This document shows positions 9,027 to 19,137 of a stretch of 64,000 nucleotides of DNA, one piece after another; the stretch's first letter is position 1, and each line of letters opens with the position of its first letter. A program made the position numbers and the translations under genes. The stretch is from Melastoma dodecandrum (taxonomy: Eukaryota > Streptophyta > Magnoliopsida > Myrtales > Melastomataceae): contig JARUPY010000130.1 of the NCBI GenBank assembly GCA_029817715.1, forward strand, positions 287,992 through 351,991, given 5' to 3'. Below the pieces are notes generated by a model. It was given only the letters and a program-made list of their open reading frames with translations, searched no databases and was not told where the DNA came from.

Positions 9027-12000
9027 TCACAAGTCTAGTTTCCATAACCCGCCAACTTCTCTAAAATCAAGGGCAAGGGATTTACGAGCTCGTCGCTTCG
9101 CGTTCACCCTGTTTCGCTGGGCATACAGGTCAACGACCTTTTCTTTATCCTTCTCCGCGCTGGCCTCCAGCTCCTCGATTTCCTGGGTATTGATCGATGC
9201 AAGCTGCCGAGTCAGGTCATCTTTCAGGTTCGTGTAGAACTCTATCTGTCTCTCTGCCTCGGCCAGCTTCTCTTGCACATCAACAAACGTTGGCGGGCGT
9301 CCTGTGCAGCTTTAGAAGTCTGCCCTCGAGCGTCATTGATCGACTGAATCTTCGAGTCGGTCAAGTCGTGGGTGAGCAGGTCGGCGTAGTAATCCTTCCA
9401 GTGGGTCCAATACGTCGACCTGAAGCTCTTGCAGGCCCCCAATATTTCGTCTGTGACCCGAGGGGATGTCTCGATCTCCTTCAACAGCCTCTGCATCTTC
9501 TCAAACTCGTCGACGTTTAAGGGGTCAGTGAGCAGAAGCTGGCAGAATTCTTCAATGTCTTGGTGAAGCTTCATCCACGGGTCGACAGTCGAGGTCGCTG
9601 CAGCAGGAGCCTGCAGAATAAGAAATGAAATGTTGCTAAGGCAAAATATCCCCGAACAATCAACACCTCCATACAATCGAATACTTACTTCTGAAGGAAG
9701 TGAATCCTCAGAATTTCCGCCCGAAGAAGTGGGAGGAGTAGGAGCCTTTTTGCGACCAGCGGTCACCTTCACTCTCTTCGGACGAGCCTGTGAAGTGTCG
9801 CGGTTAAAACCACGATGGTAACGCCATGCCTTGGGTGAAAGAAGAACACGTACCATTGGTAGTGCAGGAGTGGGAACTGAAGAAGAAGGGACGTTTTGCT
9901 CTTCCTCCTCTTGCGTCGACTGAGGGGGTGCTCCCTCTCGCGTCGACCGAATTAAAGGATCGACTACAACTGTAGTGGTTCCTTCTTGTAGCAAGACTTC
10001 AGGAGCCTGCTCCTCCTGGAATAGAGTGTAATAAAACTAAAGTTCATATATGAACTAGAGTAATATATCTTAGCAGGGAGTCGAGCTCACCTCAACGGTT
10101 GGGGTTGTTGCACCCGTCTCGACTACAACCGGAGTAGGCTGGACCGCCACTGAGGCTGGTACCTTCACCGATTTCCTCCTCTGAGATAGAGGCACCTCTT
10201 CGAGATCTCCTGCCTCGATCGCCTTGCGCTTGGGAGCGCTTTTAGGTCGAGCCTTGGAGGGATCGCCTACAGCCATCTCCCTAAGGCTCGCCACCTTGGC
10301 TTTCCCCTTGCCAGTCGACCTAAGCCTAGAAGGAGCAGGAGCAAGGGGAACCTTAGGCTTGAATTTTTCAGAGCCCTGAGGCATCGTCGATCCTGAAAGG
10401 GAGAAAGCTCACGATTAATACTAAGAACCCAATACTCTTAAAGTAAAGCTAAGCCTTTACCTCTCGCTTTGATATGCGCGTCGCTGAGGTGAAAATCAGG
10501 CTCTTTGGAGACCTCCAAGAAATGCATCAAAGCCCGCAGCTCTTCATAAGTAGTCGACCACAGCACAGTGAAGAACTGTGTGGCGAAACAGGCGGAAGTA
10601 CCAGACGGGCATTCTATATGAGAGAGCTGCGCCTTGCTGTTGAGCAGGTCGAGGGTCTTCGGGGAGATCGGCTTGCACACAATTCTCTTCGTCCTGTCCC
10701 CGCACAAGCCACCGGTAGGGTCGGCAAGTGGAACTGCTGCACCCTGGATGAACCCAAACTGCCTTGCACATAGCTGAGGATTATAGGCTTCAAAGGTTAG
10801 GAAGCCGTCGAAGATAACTGGTAGGTCCCTGCGGGTCAATACCCCATCCCAGAAGCCATAAGCAGTTTGAAGTTTAACTTCCTGAGCAAATGTCTTGCCG
10901 CCTGGTGCCCAGCTGCGTCGATCTGCCCTGCCGAGGTCGACGATGTGCTTCATATGGCCAGTGACCGATGTCATAAGCCATTGATCCCTCCGCTGACAGC
11001 ACTGCTCCAAGATAGTCTCCCCATAATAAGCAGACTCGAGGGGCGTCGAAGGGCCCTTGAACCCAGTCAACCCTGGCATCCACATGGCCGACCAGAGGTG
11101 GACTAACCAGAGCAACCCTCCTGCTGGATGTTTTGGAAACGGCTTGATCTGAGTCGTCGCTCTGTCCAAACTGTGGTAAAGAAGACCCAGAATGAAGGGG
11201 CCCCAAGAGATGTCTTCATTGGTCTCCCTCAGAAAGTTGGCCACTGGATAAGCAGTGTGGCTGACCTTCTTCCCTGGAAAGCAATAGACAAACTTGCTTA
11301 ACCAGGTGCTGAGGAACTCGACCTCCTCCCGGGCGCCAAAACACTCAGTCAACAACTTCTCATCTGGCTTTTTGCCTGCCGAGGCCATTTTTAAGTGCCT
11401 GTTTACCACCTCCATGTACTGAAGGGCACCCTTGGGATTAATATCGCCTGCCCGGGAATATTGACGAACAGGGAGGCTATTGACTTTGCACCTGGTCAAA
11501 ATCTTCACATCTGCCAATGTAACAGACATAGGACCCTCCGGGAAATAGAAGCAATTGACGGCAGAATTCCAGAAAGGCAACATTGCCGAGCAAACTCTAG
11601 GATCACAGGTCTTGTCTGCTACGGACATCCTAAAGAACCTCAGGATCTTCTGATTCCTAAACCTGTCTGTGAAGTGCTCCTCCCACATCTCGAGCCATTC
11701 CACCATCTCAGATTTAGACGCAGAAGGAAAACACAGGAAGGATCCCTGACCTTCCCAGTTGAGAGGATCGATAAAGTTGGGATAGCAAATCGGGATGGGC
11801 TTCTCAGTGATGAGGTAGTTGAGCGGCACCGTCCCCGGGAAGAGATGCTCCGGCAGGATGGGTCCGAGAGTGACGCCGGATCCTTGTTCCTTCGCGACCG
11901 GAATGGGTCCGGTTGGTCCCGCACGCTGATTATGGAGCTCGAAAGCCTTAAAAGTCGACATCTTTTTAAGGATCGGAAGATTTTTAAGGAGGGAGACGAA

Positions 12001-12060
12001 GAGTTTTCTCGGAAGCGAGGGTTTCTGGTTTCTTGGAGAAGATGGAGAAGTGTTGAGCAA
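9027..12060 (-). CDS. spliced antisense gene in the Tat element: plant-mobile-domain-like N-terminus, coiled-coil C-terminus
   Basis: Read on the minus strand. The probable ATG is at 11961 (MSTFKAF); the frame is open from a TTG at 12060. Exons: to 10461, 10392-10091, 10015-9689, then from 9610. The introns 10460-10393, 10090-10016 and 9688-9611 all have GT...AG ends and all keep the frame. A fourth possible in-frame intron is 9853-9788. The first exon resembles the plant mobile domain (FYFPEGPMSVTLADVKIL), the domain of MAIN/MAIL proteins that is also found in transposons. The middle is basic and low-complexity, with K/R clusters that could be nuclear signals. The last part is a predicted coiled coil, but reaching it needs a one-base frame change near 9285-9300; it ends at 9027. 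A TATA box lies just upstream. Tat elements are known to carry antisense frames of unknown role. Confidence 0.75.
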
Positions 12061-12093
12061 GGAAGAAAAGTGCGGGAAAAGGACGACGATTCT

Positions 12094-12104
12094 CCTTTAT
12101 ATAG
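12094..12104 (-). promoter_or_regulatory. TATA box for the antisense gene
   Basis: On the minus strand this reads CCTATATAAAG, a near-perfect plant TATA box. It lies about 135 bp upstream of the antisense ATG at 11961 and inside the element just before the 3' LTR. The role as promoter is inferred from position and sequence. Confidence 0.65.
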
Positions 12105-12143
12105 GGTATGATTTTTGCTGAGTCGGCATAGCCAACCCAGCAT

Positions 12144-12153
12144 AAAAGGGGGG
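12144..12153 (+). other. polypurine tract
   Basis: AAAAGGGGGG ends four bases before the 3' LTR, the expected site for plus-strand DNA priming. Confidence 0.75.
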
Positions 12154-12157
12154 CTTA

Positions 12158-13287
12158 TGTTGACATGACAATTAATTTTGGGCCTGAGTTTAGAACAGAA
12201 ACCCAGTACTCCCTCAAGTAATACTCCGAGCCGGCCCAAGACGTAATCGTCTAGGCCGACTCACGACGAAATCGACTAGGTCGATGTATGACAAAGTCGA
12301 TTAGGTCGACTTATAAACGGGGTCGACTAGGTCGACTCACGATGAAACCCAGTACTCCCTCAAGTAATACTCCGAGCCGGCCCAAGACGTAATCGTCTAG
12401 GCCGACTCACGACGAAATCGACTAGGTCGATGTATGACAAAGTCGATTAGGTCGACTTATAAACGGGGTCGACTAGGTCGACTCACGATGAAGGAACATG
12501 GTGATCAAGGCCAATCAAGATGACTTAACAGTAGCTAGGTCTACCAGTAGAGTCGAATCGACGGAATCCTGGATAAAGTCGACCAAGTCGATCGCAGTCC
12601 GTACAGGTCGATCAAGTCGACGAGGTTGGAATAAATTTATTCATTTTAATCACGTTCGTTAAAGATCGTAACTGATCTTAAATATCCAGGAACGGGATCC
12701 CGTATAACAAGGGGGTTGTTGAGACACTCCCACGACATTAGGGATCACGATCTGTAACACGATCTATAAAAGATTTATCTGTTACGCGTTAATCGCGTAC
12801 AAATCCTCTATAAATAGCAGGGGGATTTTCCAAGACAGGACACGAATACACACAGCCAAAAACTCTGAAGTCTGTTCGTCAAACTTAGGAAATTAGACAC
12901 CTCGACCCGGTTCATCGGTCAACTTCCTTTCCACCAGCAGAGTGAGCTCGTAGGGCCTTCGCCGCCAATCCTCCGCCAGCGACTCCACCGACGGAGTGAG
13001 CTCGTAGGGCCTTCGTCACAACTCTCCGCCAGCGACTACCACCGACGGAGCGAGCTTCCAAGGCCTTCGTCACGTGTTCTCCGCCGTTACAAGATCCTAC
13101 ATCGTCACCTTCGTGTCCCTTTTTTCCTTTTAATGGCTGTAAGCCCTTTTCTTTTAATGTTCTAAAGATTGTAAGACTTGCATCATTTTTGTATAAAGTT
13201 AGTGCATCTTCTTACTGGCGACCACAATACTACTACTGTGAGTCCTTTGCCAAATATTTCCGACGTGTCCCATTCTGTGCGTGACCA
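12158..13287 (+). repeat. 3' LTR of the Tat element
   Basis: Direct repeat of 313-1442, starting TGTTGACATG and ending GTGACCA. It is followed by the target duplication GCTCC at 13288-13292. About 16 differences from the 5' LTR are visible, clustered near 12750-12780, 12960-12985 and 13180-13195. Its TATA box (12809-12816) points out into the flanking sequence. Confidence 0.93.
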
Positions 13288-13495
13288 GCTCCCTCCTGTG
13301 GTGGCCGCACAAGTTACTGTTAGTGCTTCATTAAGACATAACAAGAAAACTACATGGGCAGCACAGTCAAGAGATTCTTCGAATGTGAACCTGGTTCTGA
13401 AAAAATCGTTCCCCCAAAATTTTGCTGATATCGAGATTGGAGGAGCAAGAACAATCCCCAGAAAACACAAACTCGGGGATAACCTTGGTAAATGA
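13288..13495 (+). pseudogene. unidentified coding-like fragment downstream of the Tat insertion
   Basis: An open frame continues from inside the 3' LTR to a TAA at 13493. The part outside the LTR (about 66 residues, containing KTTWAAQSRD and ADIEIGG) looks like genuine protein sequence, perhaps a terminal exon. The upstream flank (up to 312) and this piece would be contiguous without the insertion, so the Tat element may have landed in a gene. I do not recognise the family. 13496-13904 shows nothing further that I can name. Confidence 0.3.
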
Positions 13496-13904
13496 AACTG
13501 GGATGATACTGACAAGAAATGATCGTTTCAATGATGAATCTAGGGGCATGGGGCATGCATGTCATTTACATGTGTACATCATGCAAGCAGCCAAAGACTA
13601 CCAAGGGACGCCCGCTCTAAGCAGCCCAAGGGTCGTCTGCTCCCACCTGCGCCGATAGAGGAAGCTCCAGGGTCGTGGCATCAGTGGAAGATCCAGAGCC
13701 GCTTGCCGCAGCGCCAGAGGAAGACCAGAGTCGCCTGCCGCACCCTTCTGGTCACGTCAGACCTGCCCCAGCATGCGTCCGACCCAAGTAAGCGACTATC
13801 CAGCTTCCCTTCCCGCCAAAGACCAGATTTGCTCGTGCCTCCCTCACGAGCCGTGCCCAAGGAACCGTCCTGGGCGTGCCTTGTCTAGCACTCGTCAAGC
13901 CGTG

Positions 13905-15500
13905 CTAACAGACTTCGCCACCAGAGGAAATCGACGCCCTCGTCGACGTCTTGTTGAGGTACGCTTGCACCTCGTCCTCGAATTGCCACAGGGTGGTTGC
14001 TTTCTCCCAAGTGGCCTCTGCCGCCTCCTTGCCCCTCCATTGGACAAGGTACTCCGTTCTACGATTCTTCTTGCTCTGCCCCAAGACGCGATGATCAAGT
14101 ATTCGCTCCACCTGAAGCTCATGCTGTACCCGCACAGTGGGAGGCGCCCGTTTTGCTTGGACTCTCCCTTCGGTACGATCATCGTCATGGAATGGCTTCA
14201 AGAAGCTCACGTGGAACGTTGGATGAATCTTCATCCTTTCAGGCAGCTTTAACCTGTAGGCCACCGCACCCACACGTTTGACAATTTCAAAGGGTCCGTC
14301 GTACCTTTGCACCAAACCACGATGGACCCGCCAAACTTGTAAGCAATGGATAACAGCCAACATTTCCTTCTCATGGGCAGAGTACCGCTGTTCAGCGTCC
14401 TTCAGCTTCCAGCTTTCAAACGCTACGGGGTGCCTATCCTGAACCAGAACGCCTCCCACCACCTGGTCAGATGCATCAGTATGGACTTCAAAGGGTAGAT
14501 CAAACCTGGGGAGCTTGAGGACGGGTTTTGAAGAAACAGCTTCCTTCAGGTCATCGAATGCCGCTTGACACCGCTCGTCCCAAGACCAGGGATGATCTTT
14601 CCTCAGCAAATCCGTCAAAGGGGCCACACGCCGAGAGTAATTTCTTACAAAGCGACGGTAGTAGTTAGCAAGTCCCAGGAAGCTTCTTAGTTCTGAGACT
14701 CTACCCGGTGCCGGCCACTCTCGAATGACTCGCACTTTCCCCATGTCCATCCTCACACTTCCTCGCCCAATCACATGGCCTAAGAAGCTGATCTCCTACA
14801 CACAAAACTCACACTTCTCCTTTTTTACATAGAGTGTGTGCTCCCTAAGTTTGGATAGAACAAGCCGTAGGTGCCCAAGGTGCTCTTCTAGGGTCTCCGA
14901 GTATACAACGATATCGTCCAGATACACCACCACAAACTCATCGATGTAATCATTGAAAACATCACTCATCAAGTTACAGAAAGTGGCGGGAGCATTGGTT
15001 AAGCCGAAAGGCATAACCAAGAACTCAAACGACCCATACCTCGTCACCATCGTAGTTTTGGGCTCATCCCCCTCTGCAATGCGGACTTGCCAATATCCCG
15101 ACCGCAAATCCAACTTAGAGAAATAGGCAGCCTTCGACAGCCGATCGAACATATCTGCCACCAATGGTACTGGGTACTTGTTCTTCACGGTAACTTTGTT
15201 TAGCCCCCGGTAATCTACGCAAAGCGGCAAGGTGCCATCTGCTTCATTTGGAACAGGACAGGAGCTCCGAAAGGGGCCTTGGATGGCTAAATTTTCCCTG
15301 ACTCGAGCAATTCACCCAATTGAACTCTTAGCTCCGCTAGTTCTTTTAGGGCCATCCTGTAAGGAGCTTTAGCAGGGGGAACGATACCTGTGAGGAGATC
15401 GATTTTGTGGTCCACCGTCCGCCTAGGAGGAATGCCCTTCGGTAGTTCGGCAGGCATGACATCTTGGAACTCTTCATGTCCGGTATTCAATTGTGGGCAC
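13905..15500 (-). pseudogene. broken pol of a chromovirus-type Ty3/gypsy element
   Basis: Minus strand, in order: end of the protease-RT linker (EFQDVMPAELPKG, about 15470), reverse transcriptase ([19 protein letters not shown]; active site VYLDDIVVY near 14920), RNase H ([16 protein letters not shown], about 14480), then directly the last part of integrase and a chromodomain ([16 protein letters not shown], about 14020). Most of the integrase, including the zinc finger and the catalytic core, is deleted: the RNase H segment [11 protein letters not shown] runs into [13 protein letters not shown]. Frame breaks lie near 15240-15290 and 14775-14796. The terminal chromodomain identifies a chromovirus. 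No LTRs were found. Confidence 0.85.
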
Positions 15501-16472
15501 AACTTGAGCTGAGGCGACAGGGCGTCCGTGATCTTGCTACGGCTGTTGCTGCTGCCGACGCACTTGTTGATTTCCGGGCAAATAGTGGAAACGATGCGAA
15601 GGGAAAGAATGCTGGTGCTGCGAAAGGTCCGTCGCAGGAAAATAAGAAGGGTAAAAAGGGTAAGGCCAAGGGTAAATCTACGGGCGAGGGCGGGCAGTCC
15701 TCGGGAACGTCGAGCGGCTCCGGTGGAGAAGCAACGAAGGATCCTAAGACCCATCAAGGTTGTTTCATATGTATGTAACGGTCCTCATAGAGCGAGGGAT
15801 TGCCCAAAGAAGGAGAGATTGAACGCTATGCTCTCCGAGGAGGAAGCTGCCCCTACTCGTGTTGCGCCACTGCAGTTGCTCAGTGCCCTACGAACTCGAA
15901 AGGAGGGTACCGGTAAGGGACTAATGTACGTTCCTTTGTCTATCAACAAGCATCAGGTGATGGCGATAGTGGACACGGGTGCAACGCATAGTTTCGTAGC
16001 CGACCGTGTTGTGGGGAGACTGGGGATGGTGGTGAACGAGCATTCGTGTCACATCAAGGCGGTGAACTCTCGGAGCCAGCCCATTAATGGAATGGCGAAG
16101 AGCGTGAAAATTACCCTCGGCTTGTGGGAAGGATCCCTCGACTTCATGGTAGTTCCTCTCGAGGACTTTACTGTTATTTTGGGGAACAATTTCTTTATGG
16201 ATGCCCAGGTTGCCGTGATGCCTCATTTGGATGGGCTGTTCGTTGGGGACACGTCCCATCCATGCTTTGTTCAAGGGCAATACTTAGAAGGGAATGCTGG
16301 TGATGGGAAATCGGAGATGGTGTCGGCAATGCAGTTGGCTAAGGGTTGGAAGAAGGGCGAGATGATCTACCTTGCGGCAGTTTTCGAAGTGGAGGAGGCC
16401 ATAAACAAAAACTTCAGAGTTGTTAACACCAAGAACATCAACATTTTTAACAGCAATAGGAGCAACAACTAG
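15464..16472 (+). pseudogene. broken gag-protease fragment of a chromovirus-type Ty3/gypsy element
   Basis: Plus strand. It starts inside the Gag domain (MSGIQLWAQLELRRQGV), then a basic linker, a zinc knuckle (CFIC ... GPHRARDC, about 15763-15800) and an aspartic protease (VDTGATHSFVADR, about 15970-16010). A 4-base duplication (ATGTATGT at about 15770-15778) breaks the frame inside the zinc knuckle. It lies head to head with the pol piece on the other strand, the two meeting near 15465-15480, so gag-pro and pol of probably one family were separated by an inversion or by two insertions. Confidence 0.8.
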
Positions 16473-16958
16473 GCAACCATCAACTCCTGAGTGTAATGAA
16501 TGTGAAAGCTAGCTCCCCTAATAAAACCAAACCAGCCCGAAAACACCCAAAGCTGTCTTTTAAACTCCAGATGCGAAATGGATAGGTTTCAGATCAGTAG
16601 AATGAACGGCCAATCTGGTCGTTGACTTCGCCCACATCCTACTCAAGGAGAGCAAGCTCCTTTTGAATTAGCTTCAAGAGCATGCTTAGATGATGATCCG
16701 ATGGGGGGTTAAAAACCAAGCAAGAGTGTAAACAATGGGTATGTAGATCTCCAGCCACTTACATGGCCTGAGAACATTGAACCAAAATCAATACAATGAA
16801 TTTATGAATTCAGTTTATTGATCAGGGATATTGCCCATTTTTTTCCTTTGCGTAACACCTAGTATACATTTTTGCTAATGCTAATGTAGAGTCCGTACTA
16901 TATTGTTCACGAGTAGTGGCCTGACTGCATTATTCTAATGATAGCGGGGGAACTCACC
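16473..16958. other. intergenic, nothing recognised
   Basis: AT-rich DNA between the gypsy fragment and the 3' end of the PP2-A10-like gene. It probably includes the 3' untranslated region of that gene. No open frame or repeat stands out. Confidence 0.5.
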
Positions 16959-18227
16959 TCAAGCAGGCAATAGAGTCCTATTATATCCATACAAATGCAA
17001 GTAAACTGCAAGGCATATGGTCACAATCACACAATATTTTGCACTGACGAACCCGACTATCTGATGACCCTTGTCAAGGACCTCCTCTTGAACTACATTT
17101 ACACCCTTTTTCGTGCTGTCTGAAAGCTTCCAAAGTACAAATGCCAAGAAAGAATGTATCGTCTCAAATGTTACCCTGCCAGTCAGGTCAAGCACAAACC
17201 TCCTGTTTCTCGGCACTGATAAGGTTGACATAGCTTGGCCAAACCACTCACTCCTCTGTATCCCATGAGATAAACCTCTATCTGCCTGTTGCTTCGATAG
17301 GACTTCTTGCTGAAAGAATTTGCTCGCATGTACGGGATTGCCTACCTGTTGGGGACTGTTGGAACCCAAAGGCTCTGAACTCGAGCTAGGACACGTCAAA
17401 ACTTGATGAGAAGTCTTGACCAATGTTTCAACGGCCCCGTTACAAAGGGAAACCAAAATATTCCTGATCTTGACCTCATGCCTCGGGTCGGTTAATCCAG
17501 AAAAGAGCTCATCGTAAAAGTTGATATGCATGGTTTTGTCGAGATACACAGTAAATGCGGTGCTCACAAAACTCTGGATGCAATCGGCTATAAGATCTCT
17601 GGATTTATCATTGCACAATAAACTCAGCCATCTATCATTCGAGGAATCAGATCCGTCTCTGGAGGACACAGGTGTATCACTTCCTCTTTCTCCATCAGCT
17701 GTCAATCCATTGGCATAAAACCCCAAGACCAAGTTCCTTGTGAAGCTACCAAGGACAGTGGACACAAAACCGGTGCCCATTGGCGTAAACAGCTTATCCA
17801 TCACTCTATCAGTAAAATCCACACCGTCCATGGCAGCGGATTCCTTCTTCTCCCCCTCGTACCCCCTAAGGATCCCACGGGTCAAAGCCTCGGTAACCCT
17901 ACTCAAGGACTCCGAGAACTCATTCGACTTTGCAATCTTCGAAATCTGCCTAAAGCTACTGGGAATCTCATCACTATCGGATTCCAAGAACTCCCTAACA
18001 TTCTTTGCAACAACACTGGCTGCTTCGACGGAGTCCGCAACCAACTCAGAGATCGATGCCAGGGCGCCTATCAGCTTAACCAATCTCCTCCTCTTCCTCG
18101 TAACAGAGGGCGAATTGTAAACCCTATACGCCCCATAGCCAGAAGCACCAACCAGGGCCAACCAAATCATCCATTTCTTCTTCCTCCGCCAGAATTTCAA
18201 GCTTCTGTCAACAAGCTGGAGGTCCAT
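16959..18227 (-). CDS. PHLOEM PROTEIN 2-LIKE A10-type membrane protein
   Basis: A single exon of 422 codons. I chose the ATG at 18227 (MDLQLVDRSLKF) rather than the upstream one at 18251, because the family begins MDLQLVD. The protein has a membrane segment near the N-terminus (WMIWLALVGASGYGAY, about residues 20-35), a basic RKRRRL stretch, a long mostly helical middle and a second hydrophobic segment at the C-terminus (YCVIVTICLAVYLHLYGY). This matches plant proteins annotated PHLOEM PROTEIN 2-LIKE A10. Despite the name they lack a clear PP2 lectin domain, and their function is not established. The frame is intact. Codon use is that of an ordinary host gene. Confidence 0.75.
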   Translation of the reverse strand: MDLQLVDRSLKFWRRKKKWMIWLALVGASGYGAYRVYNSPSVTRKRRRLVKLIGALASISELVADSVEAASVVAKNVREFLESDSDEIPSSFRQISKIAKSNEFSESLSRVTEALTRGILRGYEGEKKESAAMDGVDFTDRVMDKLFTPMGTGFVSTVLGSFTRNLVLGFYANGLTADGERGSDTPVSSRDGSDSSNDRWLSLLCNDKSRDLIADCIQSFVSTAFTVYLDKTMHINFYDELFSGLTDPRHEVKIRNILVSLCNGAVETLVKTSHQVLTCPSSSSEPLGSNSPQQVGNPVHASKFFQQEVLSKQQADRGLSHGIQRSEWFGQAMSTLSVPRNRRFVLDLTGRVTFETIHSFLAFVLWKLSDSTKKGVNVVQEEVLDKGHQIVGFVSAKYCVIVTICLAVYLHLYGYNRTLLPA

Positions 18228-18251
18228 GAAGGGAACCAAAATCTGGGTCAT

Positions 18252-19137
18252 CGAGAATCGGCGCCCGGGTACGAGAAAAAGATTCGGAAAGACTCGATCC
18301 TTGGACCCAAACGAAACGATCAGAGCCCCATGGGGTTGATTTACAAAGTGAGAAAGATCGAACCTTTGAGGTTGATGTCGATGCGTGATCGGTTGGATTT
18401 TGTTGGGGGAGAGCGTAAATTTCAGGGGGAACGGAATTTGAGGGGAGGAAACAACGAGCCGTGGATTGGTTTGGAAGGTTTTTCATTTGCTGGTCGAGCT
18501 GTCAATTTTAGGACCAAACCATGGAAGAAACAATAAAATAAAAAATAATAATCGGGTGATCGATTTCTGGTCCTAACTTGTCGTCTCTGCAAATTAGGCA
18601 GCAATTCATTAGAGTATATTTATTAGACAAGAATGAGTTTTGTTGATAATCCAAATGGCAAGTGGCTTGAATTCGTGAATATGCGCTAGGCAGAGTTCAT
18701 TGCAATTCTCACGAATCCAAAGGCGATGGACCTGTATTTCTTCTTACAACACAGATTTACAGATCACAATCCTCACCTCGGAGGTATCATTAACAATTAC
18801 TTTTTTATGAACTCACCTCAGTTCAATGAGCTTCAAGTCCAGTAAAGTACAACCTGTTAGAAAGACAACTCTGGTACAGCTTCCAGCACACGGTTCCCAA
18901 CTACAAACTGCATGGGAATTCTTCAGATTGGCACTTGTGACCAAGATACTAAGCCCAGTTCCTTGAGGAATCGTCAGCTCCATATTTTTCAAAGTAAGCT
19001 ATTTATGAACAAGCAGAGTAAAATGCACACAGTGAAGCCAACTCCAAGGCACACTTCCTATGCTTTTGTCCCGTGTTTATTCCATAAAATTAATTGACCA
19101 AGACATATCACACATATTTTCCTTGCTGATCAGATGG
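18252..19137. other. intergenic, promoter side of the PP2-A10-like gene
   Basis: The first 300 bases are the 5' untranslated region and promoter of the minus-strand gene. The rest is AT-rich and ends in the 3' untranslated region of the BSD gene. No gene or repeat recognised. Confidence 0.45.

Larger units (their letters stand above)
313..13287 (+). mobile_element. Tat-lineage Ty3/gypsy LTR retrotransposon, nearly intact
   Basis: The element is 12,975 bp long and bounded by two 1130-bp LTRs and a GCTCC target duplication. Order on the plus strand: LTR, primer binding site, gag, protease, reverse transcriptase, RNase H, a second RNase H, integrase, polypurine tract, LTR. On the minus strand between integrase and the 3' LTR lies a spliced gene. 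The second, archaeal-type RNase H between the first RNase H and the integrase, plus a long region with an antisense reading frame after pol, is the known signature of the Tat clade (Tat, Retand, Grande, Ogre relatives). By eye the two LTRs differ at about 16 places in 1130, so the insertion is young. The coding frames are broken at two points (stop at 4443, frame change near 5326-5447), which may be programmed or may be damage. Confidence 0.93.

Noticed and set aside
11395..12239. Long open frames on the plus strand (11395-12111) and on another minus frame (11640-12239)
   Set aside because: Shadow frames of the antisense gene exon 1, which has the domain match, splice sites and TATA box.
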